From assembly GCF_046530675.1 (NCBI RefSeq), contig NZ_CP172558.1:2852001-2916000 (forward strand): DNA of 64,000 nucleotides, written 5' to 3'. This DNA comes from Chitinibacter sp046530675 (GTDB taxonomy: Bacteria > Pseudomonadota > Gammaproteobacteria > Burkholderiales > Chitinibacteraceae). Shown one piece after another: positions 51,427 to 59,724 of this stretch (position 1 is its first letter; each line of letters begins with the position of its first letter). The notes under the pieces were generated by a model that searched no databases, was not told the origin of the DNA, and saw only the letters and a program-made list of their open reading frames with translations. The translations under genes were made by a program, and so were the position numbers.

Positions 51427-52812
51427 ATGTTTAAATTACGTACTTCAGTCGCCGTCCTGATGACTGCCGGTCTATTACTAGGCTGCGCAGTCAGCACGCC
51501 CCCGGCACAGCATGAACTGCTGTCATTGGCATTGGGTAAAACGCAAGTCCCTGCCAACTGGAAACATGAACAAACGGCCGGGCAATTTGATGCTGCAGCT
51601 TTAGGTTTCACACCTGACAACGCACTTAAAGCCCTGATTGCCGAATCGCAGCAATATAACGCTGACCTGCGCATTGCCAGAGCGCGCATTGGGCAATCGC
51701 GCGCAGCACTGAAAGCTACGGGTGGCGCGATGCTGCCCAGCTTGGCCATTGGCGCTCAGGCGGGTGATTCGGCACTGCCAACCTCCAGTATGAGCACAAC
51801 GGGTGTTGGCTTGGTTGCCAGTTGGGAAGTGGATATCTGGGGTCGTCTGGGCAGTGAAAGTGCGGCCAGCGATGCCCGCCTTCAAGCGAGCGAACTCGAT
51901 GCATTGTATATTCAGCAAACCATCGCTGCGGCAGTCACTCGCGCCTGGATTGCGACCACGGAAGCCACGCAGCAGCTTGCGCTCTCCAGACAAATGCTGC
52001 AATTGGCCGAAAAACAGCTGCAATTGATCAAATCGGCACAAAAGATTGGTCGTAATACGGCGCAGGATGTGGCACTCAACGAAGCGAATGTGGCGGCATA
52101 CCGTAATCTGGTCGCCAGCAATGAACAATTCGTCAATCAAGCGCAGCGCGCTCTGGAAGTATTGCTGGGTCGTTATCCAGCGGCCGAAGTCACTGCTGCC
52201 AGCCAGTTCCCGCAAGCAGCGATGACCTTGCCGGCAGGGATTCCTTCCGAACTGATGACACGTCGGCCTGATGTACTTGCGGCTGAACAACGTTTCCGCG
52301 CGGCATTCCAGGATGTCGAAGCGGCCAAGCGTGCCCGCCTTCCCTCGCTCAAGCTCACCGGGGGCGTTGCCTATATCGAAGATTCGGTGGTCGTGCTTGA
52401 TCCAAGCCTGAGTAATCCGCTCTGGGCACTCACCGGACAATTGCTTGCGCCGATTTTTACTGGCGGACAGCTTGAAGCACGCGTCGAAGCACAATCGGCC
52501 AAGCAAGAAGAAGCCATTGCGCAATACACCAAAACCGCGATCAATGCCTTTAACGAAGTCGAAAATGCACTGGCCGCCGAGCGCAGCTTGCTGCAGCGTC
52601 AAAAGGCGTTAGAAACCCAAACGGCTCAATTGAGTAAATCAGTGGAATTCGCCAGAGTTCAGCAAAAGGTCGGGAAAGGCGATATGTATCAGTTGCTGCA
52701 ACAGCAATTAAGTTTGTCTGCAACACAAGCCAATTTATTGCGTCTGCAAAGTGAGCGCTTGAGCAATCGCATTAATCTGCACCAGGCTTTGGGTGGGCAC
52801 TTCCCAAGCTAA
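51427..52812 (+). CDS. NodT-family outer membrane efflux lipoprotein
   Basis: 461 residues. Lipoprotein signal with lipobox LLLGC (Cys about 20), then two OEP domains with long helical repeats. GAMLPSLAIGAQAG and the SWEVDIWGRLGSESAASDARLQASE motif are typical of OprM/NodT proteins. RRPDVLAAEQRFRAAFQDVEAAKRARLPSLKLTG marks the second repeat. It forms the trimeric outer-membrane duct. Together with HlyD and DUF3302 it makes an export system without a visible pump gene. Confidence 0.93.
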   Translation: MFKLRTSVAVLMTAGLLLGCAVSTPPAQHELLSLALGKTQVPANWKHEQTAGQFDAAALGFTPDNALKALIAESQQYNADLRIARARIGQSRAALKATGGAMLPSLAIGAQAGDSALPTSSMSTTGVGLVASWEVDIWGRLGSESAASDARLQASELDALYIQQTIAAAVTRAWIATTEATQQLALSRQMLQLAEKQLQLIKSAQKIGRNTAQDVALNEANVAAYRNLVASNEQFVNQAQRALEVLLGRYPAAEVTAASQFPQAAMTLPAGIPSELMTRRPDVLAAEQRFRAAFQDVEAAKRARLPSLKLTGGVAYIEDSVVVLDPSLSNPLWALTGQLLAPIFTGGQLEARVEAQSAKQEEAIAQYTKTAINAFNEVENALAAERSLLQRQKALETQTAQLSKSVEFARVQQKVGKGDMYQLLQQQLSLSATQANLLRLQSERLSNRINLHQALGGHFPS

Positions 52813-52819
52813 GAGCCAA

Positions 52820-52868
52820 AGGTATTGCCATGTAGCCCTTTTGAAAAAAGGCCTGCGTGGCAATACCC
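52820..52868. repeat. 49-bp element between the NodT and SulP genes
   Basis: AGGTATTGCCA at the left and TGGCAATACCC at the right give a 10-bp perfect terminal inverted repeat, 49 bp in all. An inner CCCTTTTGAAAAAAGG hairpin adds a possible terminator between the convergent genes. It begins eight bases after the NodT stop. Confidence 0.8.
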
Positions 52869-52879
52869 AAGAACAAATA

Positions 52880-54541
52880 TCAATCACCCTGTTCGCACAG
52901 GTAACGAGCCAGCGCGTCGCGGGCATTAAACAGCATTTTCTCCTTACCCAATTGATCAGACAATCCGGCGTTGCGCACCATTTCCAGCACATCCGGATTC
53001 AAGCCTGCCAGCCAGAAACGAATCCCCTGTTTCGCCAGCTTCTCATCAATCTGCATCAATTGCCGCAAGGCTGAATATTCGAGATCGGGTACGCGACTCA
53101 TGTCCAGCACCAGCGTATTGGGCATCGCCTTGGCAACCATAGCGCCAATTTGTTCGGCCACAGACTGGACATTAACAAAGAAAATTCGCCCTTCCGGGCG
53201 CACGATCAGAAGTCCGTCAAACGTCTCGTCATCGTCATGCAGACTCGATTGAGCCCGCATGATATCGGTACCGCGCTTGCGCACAACGACCGAGACCCGC
53301 GGATTGGCGGCCTGACTCGCCAGCCCCAGCATAGACACAATAATGGCGATCACAATGCCTTCCAGCGTGCCAAAGAGCAGTACTCCGAAAAATGCCACAA
53401 CGGCCCAGCGAAATTCCATCGTCCGAACCTTGCGGATTGCCATAAACTCCCTGGGCTGAATCAAGCCGACCGAATACACAATCACCACCGCAGCCAGCGT
53501 CGCATTCGGTAGCAAACCCAATACCGGTGCCAGCAGTAGCATCACCGCCAGTGCCGTTGCCGCCGTCACCAGCGAAGCCTTCTGGCTTTGCCCACCGGCC
53601 GAGCGCACGACAGCGGTTTGCGATGTACCGCCACCCGCCGGCATAGAGCCAAGCAATGCACCGCCAACATTGGCCAATCCTGTCGCCACCAGCTCGCGAT
53701 TCGGCACAATCACCGGGTCAGACTGCTGCGCAAAAGCGCGCGAAGCGGCAATCGTTTCGGTAAAGCTCATCAGCGCAATACCGACTGCGCCCGGAATCAA
53801 TTGCTGTACCAGATCCAGACTGGGCAAGGTCAGCGATGGAATCCCCTGTGGGATATGCCCGACAATCGTAAGTCCTTGCTGGTTCAGCCCTAATAACCAT
53901 ACCGCAGCAATACCGCCACCCACCGCAACCAGCGGCGCGGGTGAATGCGGCCAGCGTTTTTCCATGCCGATCAAGATGGCAAAAGTCAGCACCGCCACAG
54001 TCACCGTCAAAGGCAACGATTGGGGCAAATGATGAATAATCGACCAAGCATCGGCAAAAAAACCACTTTTGGTGATATGAATCCCCAGCAATTTGGGCAG
54101 CTGATCGAGCACAATCACACAACCGATACCAGCCTTGAATCCAGTCAACACCGGAGTAGAAATAAAATTCGCGACAAATCCCAACCGGAGCAAGGCTGCC
54201 AGCAACAGCACCACGCCGACCATGACCGTTAAGGTTGCCGTTGCAGTGAGCAACATGGCCGGATCGCCATCGGGCACCACCAAGCCCAGCTGGGTGCCCG
54301 CCAGAATCGCCAACGTCGTCGTCGAGCTCACACTCAGCACCCGCGACGTGCCAAGCAAGGCATAAATAATCATCGGGATAAAGGCGGTATATAGCCCTAC
54401 AGCAACTGGCAAGCCAGCTACAGTCGCATACGCCATGGCCTTGGGTAAAACTACGGCTGCCGCCGTGAGCCCCGCGACAATATCAAAACGTAATGCGGGC
54501 TCCCCGCCTGCTTTATTTACTTCAGATTGTTCTGTCGTCAT
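52880..54541 (-). CDS. SulP family anion transporter with STAS domain
   Basis: 553 residues. About 10-12 membrane segments: the N-terminal GLTAAAVVLPKAMAYATVAGLPVAVGLYTAFIPMIIYALLGTSRVLSVSSTTTLAILAG is the SulP signature. A C-terminal STAS domain (about 440-550) has NTLVLDMSRVPDLEYSALRQLM. It is probably a sulfate, bicarbonate or dicarboxylate transporter; the substrate cannot be chosen from sequence alone. It is monocistronic and convergent with the NodT gene. Confidence 0.92.
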   Translation of the reverse strand: MTTEQSEVNKAGGEPALRFDIVAGLTAAAVVLPKAMAYATVAGLPVAVGLYTAFIPMIIYALLGTSRVLSVSSTTTLAILAGTQLGLVVPDGDPAMLLTATATLTVMVGVVLLLAALLRLGFVANFISTPVLTGFKAGIGCVIVLDQLPKLLGIHITKSGFFADAWSIIHHLPQSLPLTVTVAVLTFAILIGMEKRWPHSPAPLVAVGGGIAAVWLLGLNQQGLTIVGHIPQGIPSLTLPSLDLVQQLIPGAVGIALMSFTETIAASRAFAQQSDPVIVPNRELVATGLANVGGALLGSMPAGGGTSQTAVVRSAGGQSQKASLVTAATALAVMLLLAPVLGLLPNATLAAVVIVYSVGLIQPREFMAIRKVRTMEFRWAVVAFFGVLLFGTLEGIVIAIIVSMLGLASQAANPRVSVVVRKRGTDIMRAQSSLHDDDETFDGLLIVRPEGRIFFVNVQSVAEQIGAMVAKAMPNTLVLDMSRVPDLEYSALRQLMQIDEKLAKQGIRFWLAGLNPDVLEMVRNAGLSDQLGKEKMLFNARDALARYLCEQGD

Positions 54542-54641
54542 GATTTGCCTTCAGTTCTATTCGAATACCACCGCCACTCGAAATAAATGCCACTGGTTTG
54601 AATTCAACTTTCAAATCCATTTGTTATTTAGAGTAGCGAAT

Positions 54642-54665
54642 AAAAAAGGGTGCCGCAGCACCCTT
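54642..54665 (-). terminator. Terminator of asd
   Basis: On the minus strand GGGTGC-TGCG-GCACCC is followed by six T residues, 29 bases after the asd stop. Confidence 0.85.
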
Positions 54666-54693
54666 TCCAAATCAATCTCATCTAAAACAAGAT

Positions 54694-55800
54694 TTATTTC
54701 GCCAACAAAATACGCAGCATACGACGCAGTGGCTCGGCAGCACCCCACAGCAATTGATCACCGATCACGAAAGCGCTGATGTATTCCGGGCCCATATTCA
54801 GCTTGCGAACACGGCCTACACCAATGTCGAGCTTGCCGGTGATTTGCGCTGGAATCAGCTCTTTCACGCTAACTTCTCTATCGTTCGGCACCCATTTCAC
54901 CCAATCGTTACCCGATTTGATGATGGATTCGATTTCTGAGAGTGGCAGGTCTTTTTTCAGCTTGATCGTCAATGCCAGGCTGTGGCAACGCATCGCACCG
55001 ATCCGCACGCACAAGCCATCGACAGGAATCGTTGCTTCAGTGCCAAGGATTTTGTTTACTTCAGCCTGACCTTTCCATTCTTCTTTTGATTGACCGTTAT
55101 CGAGCTGTTTATCGATCCACGGAATCAAGCCGCCCGCCAATGGCGCGCCAAAGAATTCGGTTGGTACGTCGTTAGAAATCGTGTGCGCGACTTTTTTGTC
55201 GATTTCCAGAATTGCCGATGAAGGTGTTGCCAATTCATCCGCAACCGAGTTGTAAACCACGCCCATGCCTTTGAGTAATTCGCGCATATGGTTTGCACCG
55301 CCACCTGAAGCCGCCTGATAAGTCATCGACGATACCCAGTCAACCAGCCCGGCTTTGAACAGACCGCCCATACCCATCAGCATGATCGAGTTGGTACAGT
55401 TGCCGCCGATGTAGTTTTTAACGCCTTTAGCCAAAGCACTTTGGATCACGTCGTCATTGACCGGATCAAGAATGATGACTGCGTTGTCTTCCATCCGCAA
55501 CGTTGAAGCCGCGTCGATCCAGTAGCCTTCCCAGCCAGCAGCGCGCAATTTCGGGAAAATGGCTGTCGTATAGTCGCCGCCCTGGCAAGAGATGATGACA
55601 TCCATCTTGGCCAGCTCGGCAATATCGTTAGCGTCTTTCAGGGTACCGGCATCTTTACCGAAGTTCGGCGCTGCCTGACCTGCTTGCGATGTGGTGAAAA
55701 AGACGGGATCAATCACGTCAAAATCACGTTCTTCCTGCATACGTTGCATCAGGACCGAGCCCACCATACCGCGCCAACCGACTAAACCAACCCGTTTCAT
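54694..55800 (-). CDS. asd: Aspartate-semialdehyde dehydrogenase
   Basis: 368 residues, the gram-negative form. NADP site VGLVGWRGMVGSVLMQRM, catalytic Cys in YIGGNCTNSIMLMGMGGLF (about 135), and the substrate His in VRIGAMRCHSLALTIKL. It makes L-aspartate semialdehyde for lysine, threonine, methionine and diaminopimelate. It is monocistronic, with a terminator directly downstream. Confidence 0.97.
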   Translation of the reverse strand: MKRVGLVGWRGMVGSVLMQRMQEERDFDVIDPVFFTTSQAGQAAPNFGKDAGTLKDANDIAELAKMDVIISCQGGDYTTAIFPKLRAAGWEGYWIDAASTLRMEDNAVIILDPVNDDVIQSALAKGVKNYIGGNCTNSIMLMGMGGLFKAGLVDWVSSMTYQAASGGGANHMRELLKGMGVVYNSVADELATPSSAILEIDKKVAHTISNDVPTEFFGAPLAGGLIPWIDKQLDNGQSKEEWKGQAEVNKILGTEATIPVDGLCVRIGAMRCHSLALTIKLKKDLPLSEIESIIKSGNDWVKWVPNDREVSVKELIPAQITGKLDIGVGRVRKLNMGPEYISAFVIGDQLLWGAAEPLRRMLRILLAK

Positions 55801-56000
55801 TTTCTTTTCCTTATCCGATTACGAAATACAAACAGCAAGCCCTTGATATTAGAGAAAATCCGTATATCTGGCTAGGGCTTACACGGTATCTCGGGGCGAA
55901 AAACCGGATAAATAATTTGAACTTCGGCAAAAAAACAGCCATCACTCGCATGAGATCGGGTATTTTTCCAGATTTACAGCAACATGATCGACCCATACCC

Positions 56001-56453
56001 ATGCGAGCCCTTATTCAGCGAGTCCGTAGTGCCAACGTAAGCGTTAATGCACAAACCATTGGTGAGATTGAATCCGGCTTATTGCTGCTGATCGGCGTTA
56101 CTCACGACGATGGCAGCGCCGACATTCAATTTTTGGTCAATAAAATTGCCAATTTGCGCATTTTTTCTGATGAAAATGGCGTCATGAATCGTTCGGTACT
56201 CGATACTGGCGGTGCCGTACTCGCCGTCAGCCAGTTCACGCTGTATGCCACTTGTAAAAAAGGTAATCGCCCCAGCTGGAGTGCGGCCGCGCCGGGTTCG
56301 GTCAGCGAACCGCTGTTTAATCAATTCGTCGTCCAACTGTCGGCCAAACTTGGCCGGCTTGTGGCAACCGGGCAATTTGGTGCCGATATGCAGGTGTCGC
56401 TGTGCAATGATGGCCCGGTGACGATCTGGCTGGATTCGAACAATCCGGATTGA
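56001..56453 (+). CDS. dtd: D-aminoacyl-tRNA deacylase
   Basis: 150 residues from ATG 56001 (MRALIQRVRSANVSV), the normal length. Catalytic motifs AVSQFTLYATCKKGNRPSW and NDGPVTIWLDS are close to the SQFTL and NxGPxT consensus. It removes D-amino acids and glycine from mischarged tRNAs. The 43 bp before the start begin GGGTAT and end CCATACCC, resembling a shortened copy of the 49-bp element. A hairpin terminator follows at 56593. Confidence 0.96.
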   Translation: MRALIQRVRSANVSVNAQTIGEIESGLLLLIGVTHDDGSADIQFLVNKIANLRIFSDENGVMNRSVLDTGGAVLAVSQFTLYATCKKGNRPSWSAAAPGSVSEPLFNQFVVQLSAKLGRLVATGQFGADMQVSLCNDGPVTIWLDSNNPD

Positions 56454-56755
56454 TCTATACAGAAAAAACATCGCCTTATACGGGTAAATCCTGATCTTGA
56501 CCCCTGTGCTTTTACGGCGCAGAATTTTGAAACACAGCGCTGAGTTGACAAACAGCTTGCAGGGCGCTTTATAAAATCTGCTAAAGCGTGTGAAAAGCCA
56601 CGCTTAGACGTGGCTTTTTGCTTTTGTAGCAATGAATCAAGCGCCTATTAATCGACAACTTGCGGGGCGCTCAGACCTCCGTCTGAAATACCGCTAAAGC
56701 GTCGGTGGTGAATGGTTTTCAACATCGCCACCGGCAACTTCTCAGGAGTTTGCCC
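56454..56755. other. Intergenic region after dtd
   Basis: 302 bp with a terminator at 56593-56618. No gene is supported. The start of the next gene has CAGGAG at 56741-56746. Confidence 0.6.
56593..56618 (+). terminator. Hairpin terminator between dtd and the unknown gene
   Basis: AAAAGCCACG-CTTAGA-CGTGGCTTTT, a 10-bp stem with T tract. It lies 140 bp after dtd, so it may terminate dtd or an unseen short transcript. Confidence 0.8.
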
Positions 56756-57094
56756 ATGTACGATTGCCTCGAAACCGACGATTGCCTCAAAAACCATAGC
56801 ACAGCGACACCGAATGTGACGCACACCAAACCAGCCGCCATTGAACGCATTCACCTCGCCCATCATTGGCCGCAGCATAATCGCCTGCGACTCAAGCTGG
56901 CGTCTCACACGCCACCGCATCGCCTCAATCTGGCTTACGCCGCAGCGACCAGCTTTGGGCTGGCGACGCATAATTTGCCTGATGGCAGCTTGCTGATTCT
57001 GGATTTAAGCTTAAACGAAGCACTGTTATTCCAGAACCGTTTTAATGACTTGCTCGCGCAATTTGAACCGGCGCGCCCCTTCCCTCGCCGATAG
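56756..57094 (+). CDS. Hypothetical protein upstream of the MATE pump gene
   Basis: 112 residues from ATG 56756, which has a CAGGAG ribosome site 9-14 bases upstream. The N-terminal third is polar with several Thr and His. The rest (IERIHLAHHWPQHNRLRLKL to SFGLATHNLPDGSLLILDLSLNEALLFQNRFNDLLAQFEP) looks like a small alpha/beta domain. It has no signal or membrane segment. It lies 6 bp before the MATE gene on the same strand, so the two are probably co-expressed. I recognise no family. Confidence 0.6.
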   Translation: MYDCLETDDCLKNHSTATPNVTHTKPAAIERIHLAHHWPQHNRLRLKLASHTPPHRLNLAYAAATSFGLATHNLPDGSLLILDLSLNEALLFQNRFNDLLAQFEPARPFPRR

Positions 57095-57100
57095 GACTGT

Positions 57101-58450
57101 ATGCCTTTATTGAAAGACGCCAAAGCGACATGGATTCTGGCCTGGCCAATTATGGTCGGCCAGCTCGCACAAACGGGTACCGCTTTTGTCGACGCGGTGA
57201 TGGCCGGTCACGTTTCGGCGGCCGATCTGGCCGCGGTGTCGGTCGGCGCGTCGATCTGGACGACGCTGATTGTCACGCTGATGGGTTTATTGCTGTCGAT
57301 CAGCCCGCTGGCGGCGCAGAAAGTGGGCGCGCAGCAAACGCATGAACTGCCGGCGTTGACGCAACAGGCGCTGTATCAGGCGATTTTTGCCGGGCTGGTC
57401 GCGATGGTGATCGCGCACGCGGCCTTGCCCGTGTTCGACCATCTCGGCCTGACGGCTGAAGTCGCCGATAAAGCGCGCCGCTTTCTGGCTGCGATCAGCT
57501 GGGGCTTGCCCGCGCTGGCGGTCAGCCGCACTTTGTACGGCTATAGTTCGGCGCTCAATCAAACCAAGCCGATGATGGTGATTGCGCTGATCGCGCTGGC
57601 GCTCAATATTCCGGCGAATTGGATTTTGATTTACGGCCACTGGGGATTTCCGGCCATGGGCGCAGTGGGTTGCGGCTGGGCAACGGCATTTTGCATGTGG
57701 ATTAGTGCAGCCTTATGGTATGGCTGGATACGCTATTCAGCGGTGTATGTCGGTACACACCCCTTTGACAAACTACGGGGTATAGACTGGAAAGCCCAGT
57801 GGCAATTAGCAAAGCTGGGTATACCCATTGGCATGATGTTTTTTATCGAAGTCAGCGCTTTTAGCCTGATCGCACTGTTGATCGCCAAACTCGGCACCAC
57901 TGCCGTCGCTGCACATCAGGTCGCACTTAATTTTGCGTCTTTGCTGTTTATGATTCCAATGGCCATCGGTACGGCGTTGACCGTTCGCGTCGGCCACGCC
58001 GTCGGCGCACATGATTGGCAACAAGCTCGCTTGATTGGTCAGAATGGCGTTCGACTCGGGCTGATCGTCGCTGCATTAGGCGGCGGCATCACCGCCATTT
58101 TTGGCGCGCAAATCGCTCGTCTATATACACAAGACGCCGCTGTGCTGGCGCTGGCAACACAATTACTGGTCTTTGCCGGGATTTTCCAGTTTTCGGATGC
58201 AACGCAAGTCGTCGCTGGCGGCGTACTGCGTGGTTATCAATCAACGCGCGCACCGATGTTGCTGCACCTGACGGCGTTCTGGCTGATCGGCCTGCCGCTG
58301 GGTTATGTGCTGACTTTTGGCGCCGGCCCAATCGCAGCACGCGGGCCACAAGGCTACTGGCTGGCGCTCGTTGTCGCACTGACCTTTGCCGCGCTGTCTT
58401 TGCTGTGGCTATTCAGACGTGTGAGTTTGGCGCAGCTGAAATCTTTTTGA
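57101..58450 (+). CDS. MATE family multidrug efflux transporter (NorM-like)
   Basis: 449 residues with 12 membrane segments. TWILAWPIMVGQLAQTGTAFVDAVMAGHVSAADLAAVSVG and, in the second half, SAFSLIALLIAKLGTTAVAAHQVALNFASLLFMIPMAIGTALTVRVGHAVGA are the MATE repeats. It exports cationic drugs or metabolites by Na+ or H+ antiport. Positions 57778-57826 are a 49-bp element translated within the hydrophilic loop before helix 7 (GIDWKAQWQLAKLGIP). Confidence 0.93.
   Translation: MPLLKDAKATWILAWPIMVGQLAQTGTAFVDAVMAGHVSAADLAAVSVGASIWTTLIVTLMGLLLSISPLAAQKVGAQQTHELPALTQQALYQAIFAGLVAMVIAHAALPVFDHLGLTAEVADKARRFLAAISWGLPALAVSRTLYGYSSALNQTKPMMVIALIALALNIPANWILIYGHWGFPAMGAVGCGWATAFCMWISAALWYGWIRYSAVYVGTHPFDKLRGIDWKAQWQLAKLGIPIGMMFFIEVSAFSLIALLIAKLGTTAVAAHQVALNFASLLFMIPMAIGTALTVRVGHAVGAHDWQQARLIGQNGVRLGLIVAALGGGITAIFGAQIARLYTQDAAVLALATQLLVFAGIFQFSDATQVVAGGVLRGYQSTRAPMLLHLTAFWLIGLPLGYVLTFGAGPIAARGPQGYWLALVVALTFAALSLLWLFRRVSLAQLKSF
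57778..57826. repeat. 49-bp element inside the MATE gene
   Basis: GGGTATAGAC at the left and GGGTATACCC at the right, 49 bp. It falls in the central loop joining the two halves of the MATE protein, a site tolerant of change. Ends are perfect but the interior is far from the consensus, so chance is not excluded. Confidence 0.5.
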
Positions 58451-58454
58451 ACCA

Positions 58455-58513
58455 CAGAGGCACTGAGAACGCAGGAGAATGTCCACTCCTTCTCTGAGTC
58501 TCTATGCCTCTGC
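58455..58513. repeat. Imperfect inverted repeat of the CCACAGAGGCA type
   Basis: CCACAGAGGCACTGAGA on the left and TCTCTGAGTCTCTATGCCTC on the right are partial inverted complements. It begins just after the MATE stop (58450) and could end its transcript. CCACAGAGGCA-like palindromes are frequent in environmental bacterial genomes (from general experience, not checked). Confidence 0.55.
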
Positions 58514-58537
58514 AGCAGATATTTTCATACCCTCTGT

Positions 58538-58586
58538 ATGTATTGCCATCTAGTCTTGTCGTAAAAATAGCCAGAAGCAAATACCC
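58538..58586. repeat. 49-bp element abutting the ubiX stop codon
   Basis: ATGTATTGCCA at the left (consensus GGGTATTGC) and AGCAAATACCC at the right, 49 bp. Its last base is immediately next to the ubiX stop (58587-58589). Confidence 0.65.
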
Positions 58587-59192
58587 TTACTCACCCCAGC
58601 GCTGCATTAATTGGTGCGGCACGCCAAGCTGATCCAGAATCCGCGCGACGACGAAATCGACCAGATCGGTGACTTGCGTCGGGTGATGATAAAAACCGGG
58701 ATTCGGCGGCAGGATCACAACGCCGAGCCGGGCGAGCTTGAGCATGTTTTCCAGATGAATCGCCGAAAACGGCGTTTCGCGCGGCACCAGAATCAGTGTT
58801 TTGCGCTCTTTAATCATCACATCGGCAGCGCGTTCCAGCAGATTATCCGAAGCACCGTTGGCAATCGCCGAGAGCGAGCCCATTGTGCACGGCACGACGA
58901 CCATGCCATCGCCGGGATTTGACCCAGATGCCATAGGCGCAAACCATTCCTGTTGGCCATAAACCTGCAATTGCTCGGGGTCAGACAACTGATATTGCGC
59001 GCGTAGCATTTCAGCCAGATCGGCAGCACGCGATGGCCAGCTTAGATTCATTTCCTGCTTGGCGACAATTTGTGCGACCTGCGTATACACCAAACGAATC
59101 TGGCAACCCGCAGCCAGCAGGCATTCGAGCGTTCGCAAACCATAAGGAAAGCCGGAGGCGCCGGTTATTGCCAGTGTGATTGTTTTATTCAT
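58587..59192 (-). CDS. ubiX: Flavin prenyltransferase UbiX
   Basis: 201 residues from the ATG at 59192 (MNKTITLAITGASG). FMN-binding TGASGFPYGLRTLE, VVVPCTMGSLSAIANGASDNLLERAADVMIKERKTLILVPRETPFSAIHLENMLKLARLGVVILPPNPGFY are diagnostic. It makes prenyl-FMN for the UbiD decarboxylase of ubiquinone synthesis. It is the last gene of a leftward operon and overlaps the Gx transporter gene by eight bases. Confidence 0.96.
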   Translation of the reverse strand: MNKTITLAITGASGFPYGLRTLECLLAAGCQIRLVYTQVAQIVAKQEMNLSWPSRAADLAEMLRAQYQLSDPEQLQVYGQQEWFAPMASGSNPGDGMVVVPCTMGSLSAIANGASDNLLERAADVMIKERKTLILVPRETPFSAIHLENMLKLARLGVVILPPNPGFYHHPTQVTDLVDFVVARILDQLGVPHQLMQRWGE

Positions 59193-59724
59193 GATTCTTT
59201 TTCTCAGGAAATTCTTGCAATAACCGTTCGGCAATCAGCCCATTCACCAGACCAAATACCAGCGCCATACCACTTAACATCGGGATCAGATAAATAATGC
59301 CGTCATGCGGAATCAACCAGATGCGCGCGAGCAATAATTGCCCTGCGGTGTGGGCAAGCGCCGAAAGGAGTGAGATGCTCACCATGCCAAAATAGCGGCG
59401 CGGCAAATACTGGCACAGTGCCAGCATCAGCAGACTCAGGATGCCACCTGACACGCTGAGCGCAAAACCAGGCGAAAAAATCCCGCCCAGTACAATACTT
59501 GCCCCCAGTATACGCAGCATACTTACCCATGCTGCGGCTTGCCAGCCCATACGTTCCAGTGCGATCAAGGTGACAATATTGGCCAGACCCGGTTTGACGC
59601 CCGGAATTGGCGACGGAATTCCCGACTCCAGCACAGCGAGCACAATGGCATAAGCAGCCAGCCGGGCAATATAAGCATCGTCACGGCTGACGGTAAAAAC
59701 CTGCTCAGTAGCTGAGGCTGTCAT
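59185..59724 (-). CDS. Gx transporter family membrane protein (heptaprenyl diphosphate synthase component I-like)
   Basis: 179 residues from the ATG at 59724. Five or six membrane segments. ESGIPSPIPGVKPGLANIVTLIAL and SPGFALSVSGGILSLLMLALC match the Gx transporter/HepI family, which resembles ECF S-components. The P-G-x-K-x-G-L-A-N motif is its signature. The substrate is unknown. It overlaps a NusG-domain-II gene upstream by 20 bases and ubiX downstream by eight. Confidence 0.85.
   Translation of the reverse strand: MTASATEQVFTVSRDDAYIARLAAYAIVLAVLESGIPSPIPGVKPGLANIVTLIALERMGWQAAAWVSMLRILGASIVLGGIFSPGFALSVSGGILSLLMLALCQYLPRRYFGMVSISLLSALAHTAGQLLLARIWLIPHDGIIYLIPMLSGMALVFGLVNGLIAERLLQEFPEKKNHE

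Noticed and set aside
55958..56000. Possible further GGGTAT/ATACCC element before dtd
   Set aside because: Ends match but the length is 43 bp, so it was not counted in the 49-bp family; it may be a deleted copy.
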